A program made the position numbers and the translations under genes. A DNA stretch of 64,000 nucleotides. Origin: Salirhabdus salicampi (GTDB lineage: Bacteria; Bacillota; Bacilli; Bacillales; Alkalibacillaceae). This document shows positions 48,038-56,799 of the stretch, in pieces. The stretch lies in contig NZ_JANBWE010000002.1 in assembly GCF_024259515.1 (NCBI RefSeq), positions 372,001 through 436,000 of the forward strand, in the 5' to 3' direction. The notes beneath the pieces were generated by a model. That model was not told where the DNA came from. It ran no database searches and saw nothing but the letters and a program-made list of their open reading frames with translations. Position 1 is the stretch's first letter; every line of letters starts with the position of its first letter.

Positions 48038-48427
48038 TTACACTTCCTCGTTTACCATTTTTGATAATACACCATTAACAAATCGACTTGATTTATCATC
48101 TCCATAGGTTTTCGCAATTTCAACGGCTTCATTAATAGATACCTTCGCCGGTATTTCTTCAATTTCTTGCATCTCGTACACTGCAATTCGAAGAAGTGTT
48201 CGCTCTACTGAAGCAATCCGTTCGAGTGACCATTTCTCCAGATGTTTTGTAATGTGTGCATCTAATTGTTGTTTATTTTCAATAACCCCAGTGATGAGTT
48301 GCTTTGCAAAAGGCTTTAACTCTTCTTCCTCTTCCGCAATTTGAATCACTTCTTGTGGTGTAATTTCATTCATATCAATTTGAAACAGCAATTGGAATGC
48401 TCGTTCTCTTGCCTTTCTCCGCTTCAT
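48038..48427 (-). CDS. nusB: Transcription antitermination factor NusB
   Basis: A 129-residue all-helical RNA-binding protein that works with NusE at boxA of rRNA transcripts. It opens MKRRKARERAFQLLFQIDMN and ends with the conserved PAKVSINEAVEIAKTYGDDK and FVNGVLSKM. A gap of about 130 bases with a terminator separates it from yqhY upstream. Confidence 0.94.
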   Translation of the reverse strand: MKRRKARERAFQLLFQIDMNEITPQEVIQIAEEEEELKPFAKQLITGVIENKQQLDAHITKHLEKWSLERIASVERTLLRIAVYEMQEIEEIPAKVSINEAVEIAKTYGDDKSSRFVNGVLSKMVNEEV

Positions 48428-48503
48428 TGTAATGCTCCTTTTTCCTTTAATATCCTTAAGAATAATAACATGTATAAAGTAGAAAAGCTATTTTTTCCGA
48501 TTC

Positions 48504-48541
48504 AAGAAAAATGACCATAAGGAACCCCCCTATGGTCATTT
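48504..48541 (-). terminator. Terminator of the accB-accC-yqhY operon
   Basis: Minus-strand 11-base-pair perfect stem (AAATGACCATA with its complement), 11-base loop, TTCTTG/T-rich tail, after yqhY. Confidence 0.8.
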
Positions 48542-48554
48542 ATTATTAGTATAA

Positions 48555-48950
48555 CTATTTTATATCTGTTTCATCCTCTTTTGATTCCATTTGAACACCA
48601 ACAATGTGGACATTCACTTCTGTTACATGTAATGCTGTCATATTTTTTAAGGCTTGTTGAATATTATCTTGTATTTTTTGTGCAACGGTAGGTATGGATA
48701 CACCGAACTCTAATACGGAGTAGACATCAATTTTAACCCCTTCATCTACGAGTTCTACTTTTACACCTTTACCGTGATTTTTCTTACCGAAGCGTTCCGT
48801 TACATTTGATGCAAAGTTTCCACGCATTTGCGCTACACCAGAAACTTCATTAGCAGCAATGCCTGCAATCACTTCAATGACTTCTGGAGCAATCTCGACT
48901 TTCCCTAACGACAGGTCTTCGCTGACATTTAACATTTTATAATCAGCCAA
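48555..48950 (-). CDS. yqhY: Asp23/Gls24 family protein YqhY
   Basis: A 131-residue Asp23/Gls24 protein. The typical VEIAPEVIEVIAGIAANEVSG opening and VKIDVYSVLEFGVSIPTVAQKIQ core are visible. Loss of YqhY in B. subtilis disturbs acetyl-CoA carboxylase activity, and here too the gene follows accC by 26 bases. The TTG at 48950, 8 bases after AAAGGAG, is preferred over the GTG three codons earlier, which lies against that site. Confidence 0.88.
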   Translation of the reverse strand: MADYKMLNVSEDLSLGKVEIAPEVIEVIAGIAANEVSGVAQMRGNFASNVTERFGKKNHGKGVKVELVDEGVKIDVYSVLEFGVSIPTVAQKIQDNIQQALKNMTALHVTEVNVHIVGVQMESKEDETDIK

Positions 48951-48976
48951 AGAAGTCACTCCTTTAATTTACTTAC

Positions 48977-50326
48977 TTATTCCATTATATGATGTTTCTC
49001 TAAAAACTTTGTGTTAAAATCGCCATTTTTGAACACAGGATGTTCCATCATACGTTGGTGGAATGGAATTGTTGTCTTAACACCTTCTACAACAAATTCG
49101 TCAAGTGCCCGTTTCATACGTTGGATTGCTTCTTCTCTCGTCTTACCATGGGTAATGAGTTTCGCAATCATTGAATCGTAATACGGTGGAATCATCCAAC
49201 CAGTGTAAGCTGCTGAATCGATCCGAACTCCGAGCCCTCCTGGAGGATAGTACATGTTCACCCTACCAGGTGATGGCATAAAGTTTTTAAATGGATCTTC
49301 TGCATTAATACGACATTCAATCGACCAGCCGTTAAATTCAATATCTTCCTGTTTATGTTGGAGCTTTTCACCACTTGCTACTAAAATTTGTTCTTTTATT
49401 AAGTCGATACCTGTAACCATCTCTGTCACAGGGTGTTCAACTTGTATACGTGTATTCATCTCCATGAAATAAAACTTTTGTTCACTTTGGTCAAAGATAA
49501 ACTCTACTGTTCCTGCGCCACGATACTGTACAGCTTCGGCCGCTTTGACAGCTGCTTGCCCCATTTCCTCACGAATTTCCGGCGTAATCGCAGGTGATGG
49601 TGTTTCTTCAATAAGTTTTTGGAGACGCCTTTGGATTGTACAGTCTCTTTCACCCAAGTGAATCGTGTTTCCGTGTTGGTCAGCTAACACTTGTATTTCT
49701 ACATGTCGGAAATCTTCAATGAATTTTTCTAAGTATACACCTGGATTACCAAAAGCTGTTTCGGCTTCATTTTGCGTTACACGGATTCCTTTGACTAAGT
49801 CTTCACGGTCTCGTGCAATTCGAATACCTTTTCCGCCACCACCAGCTGTTGCTTTAATGATGACAGGGTAGCCAATCTCCTCAGCAATTTTCAATCCTTC
49901 TTCTTCACTCTCTATAATTCCTTTTGATCCTGGAACAATTGGTACACCAGCAGCACGCATCGTTTCACGAGCGACATCCTTTGTACCCATTTTTTCAATA
50001 GAAAATGCACTTGGTCCAACAAAGATGATATTGCACTCTTCACACATTTCGGCAAATGCTGGGTTTTCGGATAAAAACCCGTATCCAGGGTGAATGGCAT
50101 CACATTCTGTTAATGTCGCAACACTCATTATATTTGTTTTATTTAAATAACTATCTTTACTGGAAGTAGGCCCAATGCAATATGCTTCGTCAGCCAATTG
50201 AACGTGAAGTGATTCACGGTCAGCTTCCGAAAATACTGCAACGGTTGATATACCTAACTCTTTACACGCACGTATAATACGAACGGCAATTTCTCCACGG
50301 TTCGCAATTAGCAGTTTTTTGATCAC
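48977..50326 (-). CDS. accC: Biotin carboxylase subunit of acetyl-CoA carboxylase
   Basis: A 449-residue ATP-grasp enzyme that carboxylates the biotin on AccB. Hallmarks: [20 protein letters not shown] at the N-terminus, [12 protein letters not shown] (ATP-lid Gly-rich loop near 158), [10 protein letters not shown] and [16 protein letters not shown] (active-site region near 275-292). The GTG at 50326 is 9 bases from AAGGGG. In this organism it may also serve the propionyl-CoA carboxyltransferase, which has no biotin carboxylase in its operon. Confidence 0.95.
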   Translation of the reverse strand: MIKKLLIANRGEIAVRIIRACKELGISTVAVFSEADRESLHVQLADEAYCIGPTSSKDSYLNKTNIMSVATLTECDAIHPGYGFLSENPAFAEMCEECNIIFVGPSAFSIEKMGTKDVARETMRAAGVPIVPGSKGIIESEEEGLKIAEEIGYPVIIKATAGGGGKGIRIARDREDLVKGIRVTQNEAETAFGNPGVYLEKFIEDFRHVEIQVLADQHGNTIHLGERDCTIQRRLQKLIEETPSPAITPEIREEMGQAAVKAAEAVQYRGAGTVEFIFDQSEQKFYFMEMNTRIQVEHPVTEMVTGIDLIKEQILVASGEKLQHKQEDIEFNGWSIECRINAEDPFKNFMPSPGRVNMYYPPGGLGVRIDSAAYTGWMIPPYYDSMIAKLITHGKTREEAIQRMKRALDEFVVEGVKTTIPFHQRMMEHPVFKNGDFNTKFLEKHHIME

Positions 50327-50339
50327 AAAAGTCAACCCC

Positions 50340-50855
50340 TTACTTTGTCTTCACTCTAAATAGCGGCTGCCCGTATTCTACAAGCTGTCCATCCTCTGCC
50401 AGGATTTCAACTATTTCGCCACTCACTTCAGCCTCAATTTCGTTAAATAACTTCATTGCCTCAACGATACAAACAACACTGCTTGCTTGAACGTTAGATC
50501 CAACTTCAACATAAGTATCACTATCTGGAGATGGTGAACGATAGAACGTTCCTACCATTGGTGACGTAATTTCATGATCGAAATCAACACCACCAGTATC
50601 AGGTTTTTCAGAAGTTTTGTTTTCGTCTTTTCCTTCGCTCTGTTCAGCCGTTTCCGCTTTTGGAGCTTGTACTGGTTGTACAGTTTCTTGAATGACTGGT
50701 TGAGCTGGTTGAACCACTTGCTTTGTTTCAACTACTCCATTGTTCACTTCCTTTTTCATAGCTACTTTGGTCCCATTGGACTCGTAAGTAAATTCATCAA
50801 TTGTTGATTCATCAATTAATTTAATGAGCTCACGGATTTCTTGAACTTTTAACAT
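50340..50855 (-). CDS. accB: Biotin carboxyl carrier protein of acetyl-CoA carboxylase
   Basis: A 171-residue carrier. The N-terminal helix region ([17 protein letters not shown]) is followed by a Pro/Gln/Glu-rich linker (about 42-90) and a biotinyl domain (about 95-171) with the biotin-accepting Lys135 in [19 protein letters not shown] lies 9 bases before the ATG. It is the first gene of the accB-accC-yqhY operon; a FapR-like site sits just upstream. Confidence 0.94.
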   Translation of the reverse strand: MLKVQEIRELIKLIDESTIDEFTYESNGTKVAMKKEVNNGVVETKQVVQPAQPVIQETVQPVQAPKAETAEQSEGKDENKTSEKPDTGGVDFDHEITSPMVGTFYRSPSPDSDTYVEVGSNVQASSVVCIVEAMKLFNEIEAEVSGEIVEILAEDGQLVEYGQPLFRVKTK

Positions 50856-50887
50856 ATCCCGGCACTCCTTTGATTTTTTTTCCTATA

Positions 50888-50908
50888 AATTAAGAACAGG
50901 TATTAATT
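50888..50908 (-). promoter_or_regulatory. FapR-like operator upstream of accB
   Basis: The minus strand contains TTAATACCTGTTCTTAA, which matches the FapR consensus TTAGTACCTGnTACTAA at 13 of 16 fixed positions, within a longer AATTAA/TTAATT inverted repeat. It lies about 33 bases upstream of the accB start and downstream of a possible promoter (TTGAAG-18-TAAAAT), the position expected for a repressor. FapR represses lipid synthesis genes and is released by malonyl-CoA. Confidence 0.45.
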
Positions 50909-50980
50909 AGTCCTTATAACATTTTACGATAATTACTTAGTAAACTTCAACTCCTATCTACATTACGTAAAAAAACGCAA

Positions 50981-51010
50981 TAAAAAAACTGGATGCGTTT
51001 GCATCCAGTT
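50981..51010 (-). terminator. Terminator of the spoIIIA operon
   Basis: Minus-strand 10-base-pair perfect stem (51001-51010 with 50987-50996), 4-base loop, TTTTTTTATTG tail. It overlaps the spoIIIAH stop codon. Confidence 0.92.
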
Positions 51011-51572
51011 ACGTATTTTCAGGTTGATGTTTTACAATGACTCGAATGTCACCGAACTCGTCTCGGACAAGTTGCATAATCTGATTTGCGTCTGTTTGGG
51101 AAACTTCACCAGCTTTAACTGTCACATGTACGATTTCCTCTTCTGCTCTTACAAGTACGTCCGTATAGTTTTTCTCTGTTTGAATCACCTTTTCTAAGAT
51201 GGATTCTTTCGTATTAACTTCTTCTAATCTGTGCATTTGTTCCATGGCTTCATTTTTCTCTTCTGGTGACGCATTGCTGGATGCAATAATATTTTCTAAC
51301 TGTTCTCTTGTGCGATCCCTTTCAGATTGAATATCCATTCGAATTGCGGTGAAAAGCTCATCCGATGAAATGCCAGAAGTAACGGTTTCCCCTTCTTCAC
51401 CCTCGGGCTTGTTTGCTTCTAAGCTTTCACTCTCCTCTGTTCCTTCCATTTCTTCCATTTGCTCAAACAGAGCTACCTGTTCCCCATTTGGAGATGTCAT
51501 GTAATACACACTTAACACAATTAGTAAACTTAACATCGTTAAAAGCCATACAGTTTGTTTCTTTAACATCAT
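51009..51572 (-). CDS. spoIIIAH: Stage III sporulation protein AH
   Basis: A 187-residue single-pass mother-cell membrane protein. The N-terminal anchor (about 5-25, VWLLTMLSLLIVLSVYYM) is followed by an acidic region and the YscJ/FliF-like ring-forming domain (about 85-185, TDVLVRAEEEIVHVTVKAG). SpoIIIAH binds SpoIIQ from the forespore to form the feeding-tube channel. AAGGAGG lies 9 bases upstream. It is the last gene of the spoIIIA operon. Confidence 0.93.
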   Translation of the reverse strand: MMLKKQTVWLLTMLSLLIVLSVYYMTSPNGEQVALFEQMEEMEGTEESESLEANKPEGEEGETVTSGISSDELFTAIRMDIQSERDRTREQLENIIASSNASPEEKNEAMEQMHRLEEVNTKESILEKVIQTEKNYTDVLVRAEEEIVHVTVKAGEVSQTDANQIMQLVRDEFGDIRVIVKHQPENT

Positions 51573-51589
51573 ATACTTTCTCCTCCTTT

Positions 51590-52204
51590 TTACTCCTTAG
51601 GCATTACAGATACTCTATGACTAGAGACGTCCAATACTCTGGAGACTGCTGTTACAATGATTTTTTGTCTTTCAACACTCTCCAAGCCCTTTGCCACGAC
51701 AAGCACCCCTCGTACAGATGGCTTTTTGGTTTGGACTAATATTGGATTCTCATTGTTTTGGTTTCGAATCGTAACGGTTTGTTGTTCTTCAGAATAATCC
51801 TCAATTTCTCTTTTCCCACCGTTTTGATCTGTTTCACTTGTTGTTTGTTTACCAACTATCGTATTTTTCTCATAGACTTTTAAATTTGTTGCGTCTAAGT
51901 TGATCATGACCTCTGCTTCTGAAATGCCATTAATTTGATCTAAAATTTGCTTTAGCTGACCTTCTAATCTTTCTTCCATCTGTAATACTTCTTCACTTTT
52001 CTCTTCCTTATTTTGTTTAAAGAGAGCTTCATCTTCGAGTGATTCCCCTATAGGGGGTTCGGTTGTTTGTGATTGATCTTTAAACAAGTTATTCGTAAGC
52101 ATAAGTAATAGTCCGAGCAAACCGATTAATATGACATAAGACATTTTTGTTGGTTTGCCATCTTCATCTCTCTTCAATTTCAAAAATGATAGGATATTTT
52201 TCAA
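51590..52204 (-). CDS. spoIIIAG: Stage III sporulation protein AG
   Basis: A 204-residue protein with one membrane segment (about 20-40, YVILIGLLGLLLMLTNNL) and a soluble ring-forming domain (about 75-200) with NQNNENPILVQTKKPSVRGVLVVAKG. SpoIIIAG oligomerises into a large ring in the mother-cell membrane. Its ATG overlaps the spoIIIAF stop by four bases. Confidence 0.93.
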   Translation of the reverse strand: MKNILSFLKLKRDEDGKPTKMSYVILIGLLGLLLMLTNNLFKDQSQTTEPPIGESLEDEALFKQNKEEKSEEVLQMEERLEGQLKQILDQINGISEAEVMINLDATNLKVYEKNTIVGKQTTSETDQNGGKREIEDYSEEQQTVTIRNQNNENPILVQTKKPSVRGVLVVAKGLESVERQKIIVTAVSRVLDVSSHRVSVMPKE

Positions 52205-52809
52205 CTATCTTCCCCTCCCTCCCACGTAATCTTTATGTTTTCAGTTGGCACTTCCCAGAAGGAGGATAAATCCTGTTTAATTTCGGCAAAGTCAGGCTTC
52301 TTCTCTTGCGGCTCATGATTTGTATCAATTACAACCTCCTCTACCTTTGTCCCATCTTTGGTCGTGTTATTAGTTAAAAACACTTCAATCGTATCAATAT
52401 GCTCCCAAGTTAAATCTTCTTCATTTGAAAAGGAAATCGCTATATCTTCAATACCTACTTCATATTTCCGAATCAACTCCTCTTCAGCTTGTTTTTTTAG
52501 TTGGACAGCTATCTGATTTAATATATATGCACGTTGGGAGGCTTGTATTTCTTTTTTCTGATTTTCTATCGTTTTTTCCATATCACTTTGTTCTGTTTGA
52601 CTATATATATTAAGCTTATTTTGCATGACTGAACTCATACTCGTTTGAAATAGGTGAAATAACGGTTGTAACAAAATAAGCATTAAAATGAGGCCCACAG
52701 AAAATTTTACATACCGCTTCATCGATGACTGGGGTAACAATAAATCGATAATCATTGCAATGAGGATAAATAAAATAATTTGAATAACCCATTTTTGAAT
52801 ATATTCCAT
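52201..52809 (-). CDS. spoIIIAF: Stage III sporulation protein AF
   Basis: A 202-residue protein with two N-terminal membrane segments (about 7-25 and 33-55) and a soluble ring-building motif domain (about 95-200; ITWEGG end). It is part of the SpoIIIA-SpoIIQ complex. It begins 11 bases after spoIIIAE and overlaps spoIIIAG by four bases. Confidence 0.92.
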   Translation of the reverse strand: MEYIQKWVIQIILFILIAMIIDLLLPQSSMKRYVKFSVGLILMLILLQPLFHLFQTSMSSVMQNKLNIYSQTEQSDMEKTIENQKKEIQASQRAYILNQIAVQLKKQAEEELIRKYEVGIEDIAISFSNEEDLTWEHIDTIEVFLTNNTTKDGTKVEEVVIDTNHEPQEKKPDFAEIKQDLSSFWEVPTENIKITWEGGEDS

Positions 52810-52820
52810 CTTAGATCACC

Positions 52821-53999
52821 CTATCGAACCATTAACGTTAAATTACTAGCAACGACTAAAATGACAATTGCGAAGAAAAACATCATCGTAACAACGAGTA
52901 GTGCTGCGAAAATATATAAAATATGTTTCCCAATCAAATCTAATGTTTTAATGACAGGACCTCCACCAACTGGTTGTAATATAGCAGCAGCTAATTTATA
53001 AATGATGGCAATCGCAAAAACTTTTATCGCTGGAAAAACTGCTATCCCAATGATTGTGACTACTCCTACTAATCCAATGGTATTTTTCAGTAACAGTGAT
53101 GCTGATAAAACCGTATCGGCTGCGTCGGTAAACATCCTTCCAATAACAGGAACAAAGTTACCTGTAACAAACTTTGCTGTTTTAATTGCAATTCCGTCTT
53201 GAATGGCTGTTTGGGCCCCTTGCACCGAAATAACTCCAATAAAAACCGTTAAAAATAGACCGAGTATTGTTAATGCTGCATTTTTTAATAAATTGGCGAG
53301 TTGGGTAGCTTTGTAATTTTCGCTTAAACTGCTTACGATATACAGCAAGGCAGATAAAAAGATTAACGGCAATACGATTTTTGAAATGAGTACACCACTT
53401 AAATGGACGAGAAACATGATAATTGGATGAAAAAAAGCAATTGATGTAATGCTGCCGAAAGATGCCATCACACTTAAAATAAGTGGAATTAACGCAATCA
53501 TAAAGTTTGACATCGATTCAATCGCATCACTGGCATAGGAAGCACCTAACCGGAAGCTACTTAAAGCAATTGTAATTAACACGAGATAAACAACAGCGTA
53601 AGCAACTGTATTTACAGCTTTTGATTCAAAAGCGTTTTGTAATGTCTGCAGTATGACGGCAAATAACGTCAGTAAGATCAATGAGCCTAATAGTTTCCCG
53701 TTTAAAATCAGTTCATGGAATAAATATTTTAGTAACCCTTGAAACCATCCTTTTATAGATAAAGAGGAATCAGCTTTGACAAAGTCCATTAAACTTTTAT
53801 TTGATATATCCGGTATGTACTCTCCATAGTTATAAACAACCTCATTCCAATAGCCGCTAATATCGGAGAAGGTATCTTGTTGCATTTGGTCATCTACCCA
53901 TTGATTATGATCTTGCTGTGCATGAACCGGGCTGGCAAAACAAAAGGTAATAAACACTAGTAGAAATGAGACAACATTCTTTTTCCCATGCTTGAACAC
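52821..53999 (-). CDS. spoIIIAE: Stage III sporulation protein AE
   Basis: A 392-residue polytopic protein. A typical signal peptide (MFKHGKKNVVSFLLVF...SPVHAQ, cleavage near residue 28) precedes a soluble segment and about eight membrane segments (from about 90 to 390). It resembles a transporter core and is proposed to form the pore of the spoIIIA channel. Spacing to spoIIIAD is about 20 bases. Confidence 0.93.
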   Translation of the reverse strand: MFKHGKKNVVSFLLVFITFCFASPVHAQQDHNQWVDDQMQQDTFSDISGYWNEVVYNYGEYIPDISNKSLMDFVKADSSLSIKGWFQGLLKYLFHELILNGKLLGSLILLTLFAVILQTLQNAFESKAVNTVAYAVVYLVLITIALSSFRLGASYASDAIESMSNFMIALIPLILSVMASFGSITSIAFFHPIIMFLVHLSGVLISKIVLPLIFLSALLYIVSSLSENYKATQLANLLKNAALTILGLFLTVFIGVISVQGAQTAIQDGIAIKTAKFVTGNFVPVIGRMFTDAADTVLSASLLLKNTIGLVGVVTIIGIAVFPAIKVFAIAIIYKLAAAILQPVGGGPVIKTLDLIGKHILYIFAALLVVTMMFFFAIVILVVASNLTLMVR

Positions 54000-54018
54000 A
54001 CAATACTGCTCCCTTCTT

Positions 54019-54408
54019 TTACACAGGGATAAATTCTAGTACCGTTTCAATTACTGCTGTTAAGATTGGCACAGCTAATATAATAATAAACACCTTTCCG
54101 GCTAACTCAATCTTGGAAGCTATCGAACTAAGGCCTGCGTCTCTTGTAATTTGTGCTCCGAATTCAGCAACATATGCGATCCCAATGATTTTTAAAATGG
54201 ATTCAACATACATAAGGTTAATGTTAGCTTTCGTTGTCATATAGGAAAGAACCCGGAATATTTCGGCAATCGGCTGAATAAGCACAAGGAAGATGATAAC
54301 ACCGGTAAATAGTACTATAAAAAAGGAAATGGTTTTGTTCTGTTCCTTAACGAGGATTGTTAGTATTCCTGCTATTAGAGCGAAGGAGACAATTTGAAAA
54401 ATCCCCAT
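54019..54408 (-). CDS. spoIIIAD: Stage III sporulation protein AD
   Basis: A 129-residue membrane protein with four hydrophobic segments (about 2-20, 30-48, 65-85 and 105-125). It is part of the SpoIIIA complex with SpoIIIAC. It follows spoIIIAC by 3 bases. Confidence 0.92.
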   Translation of the reverse strand: MGIFQIVSFALIAGILTILVKEQNKTISFFIVLFTGVIIFLVLIQPIAEIFRVLSYMTTKANINLMYVESILKIIGIAYVAEFGAQITRDAGLSSIASKIELAGKVFIIILAVPILTAVIETVLEFIPV

Positions 54409-54411
54409 TGC

Positions 54412-54633
54412 CTAAAATCCTCCTATTATCATTTGAAACAAGAACACCGACTTAATTTGTTGGAATAAATTGGCCAAATGGTCGACGACAATGACGAGCA
54501 CGATGATAACACCAACTAATGTGATCCAGTTGGATATATCTTCTTTTCCCATTTGCTTCAAAACAGAATTCATCAATGCGATGATGATGCCAATTCCTGC
54601 GATTTGAAACAAAAGATAAGTTCCACTTATCAT
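54412..54633 (-). CDS. spoIIIAC: Stage III sporulation protein AC
   Basis: A 73-residue protein with two membrane segments (about 6-25 and 35-55). The conserved FQIAGIGIIIALMNSVLKQMGKED is diagnostic when read as FQIAGIGIIIALMN then SVLKQMGKED. The N-terminus (MISGTYLL) is a few residues longer than usual. Functions with SpoIIIAD. Confidence 0.92.
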   Translation of the reverse strand: MISGTYLLFQIAGIGIIIALMNSVLKQMGKEDISNWITLVGVIIVLVIVVDHLANLFQQIKSVFLFQMIIGGF

Positions 54634-54655
54634 GTTGGTTCGTCTCCTTTCTCAG

Positions 54656-55168
54656 CTAAATCAAAAGCAAAACGAGAAACAGACCTGTTAATAATCCTAA
54701 GCTTTTAGCCATTTTGCCATATCTTCTCGATTCATCTTCTGCATTTTCAAGCTCACGGTCTAGGTGAGATAACGCTAAATAAATATGCTTTCGCTGTTGC
54801 GTAAAGTCGTGTTGACCTAATGTTTGTCCAAATTGATCCATAATTTCCTTTTCGGGATTCTTCATCGCGAAATGTGGCCAAAACTTGTCCAAACTCTTTC
54901 GCCAAACATCATATAAAGTAAATTGATGTTGATTTAATTGTTGATATAAGTGGGCAAACAGGCCATTTAATGGTTTGGGAAGCTGCGTTGACAACCTGCC
55001 AAATACTTGTTGAATGGGACTTTGACCGTAGACAATTTCTGCCTCCAGCACTTGAAGTGCATTTTTTAATTGGCGAATTTGTCTTGGTCGGTCAGACAAT
55101 CTTTTGGAAATATCAAAACCGACGTATGTTGTGGCGCACAGTAAGAGAAGGACTCCTATCCACTTCAT
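54656..55168 (-). CDS. spoIIIAB: Stage III sporulation protein AB
   Basis: A 170-residue protein with an N-terminal membrane segment (2-20) and a C-terminal one (155-170), separated by a helical soluble part. The SDRPRQIRQLKNALQVLEAE motif (22-41) is the family signature; the fold resembles type II/GspF-like secretion components. GGGGTAGACGAAATG gives the start. The start lies 56 bases inside the end of spoIIIAA, a true overlap of two frames. Confidence 0.92.
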   Translation of the reverse strand: MKWIGVLLLLCATTYVGFDISKRLSDRPRQIRQLKNALQVLEAEIVYGQSPIQQVFGRLSTQLPKPLNGLFAHLYQQLNQHQFTLYDVWRKSLDKFWPHFAMKNPEKEIMDQFGQTLGQHDFTQQRKHIYLALSHLDRELENAEDESRRYGKMAKSLGLLTGLFLVLLLI

Positions 55169-56081
55169 TTCGTCTACCCCTTACATTTTTAGACTGATTG
55201 TTTTCATCTACAATCGATTGGACCGTACCAGGTCTCGGTTCGGTTGAAAACGTTACATATCGCTGGAACGCGTTCGCATGAAACAACGGTGCTAAAGACG
55301 GACGCTTCCGAATTTCGGCAACATCCTTACCGTGAACACTGCATATAACGGTGATCCCTGCATGTAACGCTTCCATTAAAGCTTGTACATCCTCTTTGCT
55401 GCCAATCTCGTCTACGACCATAACATCGGGAGACATTGAACGTATCATCATCATCATGCCTTCTGCCTTAGGACAAGCATCCATAACATCTGTACGAACG
55501 CCAACATCATGTTGAGGAATGCCATTTTTACAAGCAGCGATTTCTGAACGTTCGTCAATAACGGCTACTTTTTTTGCTGGGAATGGTTCTTCACCATCAC
55601 TAATAATGCGAATAAAGTCTCGTAAAAATGTTGTTTTTCCACATCTGGGAGGGCCAATTAATAAAGTATTTAAGTACTGACCACGAAATAATGAGGGAAC
55701 GAAAGGTTTCGCCACCCCTTTTATCTGTTTAGCTATGCGAAAATTAAAAAATGCTAAATGGCGAATGGCTTTTACGGACCCTTGCTCCGTGTTCACTTTT
55801 CCGGAAATCCCTACCCTATGACCCCCTTCAATGGTTATATAACCTTGACGCAACTCATCTTCAAGTCGATAGATAGAGTGTTCACTTAGCTGATTTAAAA
55901 TGAATATGCCATCATCGGTAGTAGGAATGACATGATGGAGCATAAAGGAAAATTGGGAATAAACAATTTCTACAGGACTCATGATCCGGATGCGTATCTC
56001 CTCCAACTCACCCCAGTCTCTTATTTCCTCTGATAGTCGTTTAGCTAAATAAGGTGGAAAAATACGTAAGATCTCTTCCAA
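55113..56081 (-). CDS. spoIIIAA: Stage III sporulation protein AA (ATPase)
   Basis: A 322-residue secretion-type ATPase that powers the spoIIIA channel. Walker A GPPRCGKTTFLRDF is near 143; Walker B MVVDEIGSKEDVQALMEAL is near 223. The protein is somewhat longer than the B. subtilis form (307), with an extra basic C-terminal tail (RGRRNEVDRSPSLTVRHNIR) that overlaps spoIIIAB. It is the first gene of the operon and is preceded by a sigma-E-like promoter. Confidence 0.94.
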   Translation of the reverse strand: MEEILRIFPPYLAKRLSEEIRDWGELEEIRIRIMSPVEIVYSQFSFMLHHVIPTTDDGIFILNQLSEHSIYRLEDELRQGYITIEGGHRVGISGKVNTEQGSVKAIRHLAFFNFRIAKQIKGVAKPFVPSLFRGQYLNTLLIGPPRCGKTTFLRDFIRIISDGEEPFPAKKVAVIDERSEIAACKNGIPQHDVGVRTDVMDACPKAEGMMMMIRSMSPDVMVVDEIGSKEDVQALMEALHAGITVICSVHGKDVAEIRKRPSLAPLFHANAFQRYVTFSTEPRPGTVQSIVDENNQSKNVRGRRNEVDRSPSLTVRHNIRRF

Positions 56082-56119
56082 GTAAACTTCCCCTTTTTCC
56101 TTAGTTTGTTGTTACTTCC

Positions 56120-56147
56120 AATCTATGCAGGCTTGGCCAAATTATGA
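56120..56147 (-). promoter_or_regulatory. Sigma-E promoter of the spoIIIA operon
   Basis: Minus strand: -35 TCATAAT (56141-56147; consensus KmATATT, one mismatch), 13-base spacer, -10 CATAGATT (56120-56127; consensus CATACAnT, one mismatch). It lies about 40 bases upstream of the spoIIIAA start. Sigma-E control of this operon is established in B. subtilis. Confidence 0.68.
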
Positions 56148-56173
56148 CCAGATTCAGTAGATGAAATAGAATA

Positions 56174-56209
56174 CAAAAAAGCCTAGATGCAATATTGCAC
56201 CTAGGCTTT
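56174..56209 (-). terminator. Terminator of efp
   Basis: Minus-strand stem of 15 base pairs (AAAGCCTAGGTGCAA with its complement, one G-T), 2-base loop region, TTTTTTG tail. It separates efp from the sporulation operon. Confidence 0.92.
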
Positions 56210-56221
56210 CCTTTGTCATGA

Positions 56222-56779
56222 CTATGCTCTTGAAATATATTTCCCTTCAGCTGTATTAATGACTAGTACATCCCCTTCATTAATAAAGAAAGGTACTTGA
56301 ACAACTAAACCTGTTTCAACCGTAGCAGGTTTTGAACCACCACTTGCGGTATCACCCTTAATACCAGGTTCTGTTTCTACTACTTTTAATTCTACTGTAT
56401 TTGGTAAATCTACACCAATCGTTTCACCATCATAATTTAACACACTTACTTCCATATTTTCTTTTAAATAGTTTAGTTGTTCTTTAATCTGCTCAGTAGG
56501 TAACTCGAGCTGTTCAAAGGATTCATTATCCATAAACGTATGCACATCTCCAGATGAATATAAGTACTGCATTGTACGTCTCTCCAGGTGGGCACGGTTC
56601 ACTTTTTCACCAGCACGGAACGTTCTCTCTTGGATATTACCATTTCGCAAGTTACGTAATTTAGAACGTACAAAAGCAGCTCCTTTGCCCGGCTTCACAT
56701 GTTGAAAGTCAATCACTTGCCATATATCTCCATCTAATTCTACGGTTTGACCTGTACGAAAATCATTTACAGAAATCAT
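56222..56779 (-). CDS. efp: Elongation factor P
   Basis: A 185-residue translation factor that rescues ribosomes stalled at poly-proline. Domain I has the loop [13 protein letters not shown] with Lys32 at the tip, which is modified (5-aminopentanol) in B. subtilis. Domain II/III end with [17 protein letters not shown]. The start at 56779 has AAAGGGG 8 bases upstream. The next gene upstream, papA, ends 20 bases before. Confidence 0.96.
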   Translation of the reverse strand: MISVNDFRTGQTVELDGDIWQVIDFQHVKPGKGAAFVRSKLRNLRNGNIQERTFRAGEKVNRAHLERRTMQYLYSSGDVHTFMDNESFEQLELPTEQIKEQLNYLKENMEVSVLNYDGETIGVDLPNTVELKVVETEPGIKGDTASGGSKPATVETGLVVQVPFFINEGDVLVINTAEGKYISRA

Positions 56780-56799
56780 GATTATTTCCCCTTTCAATT

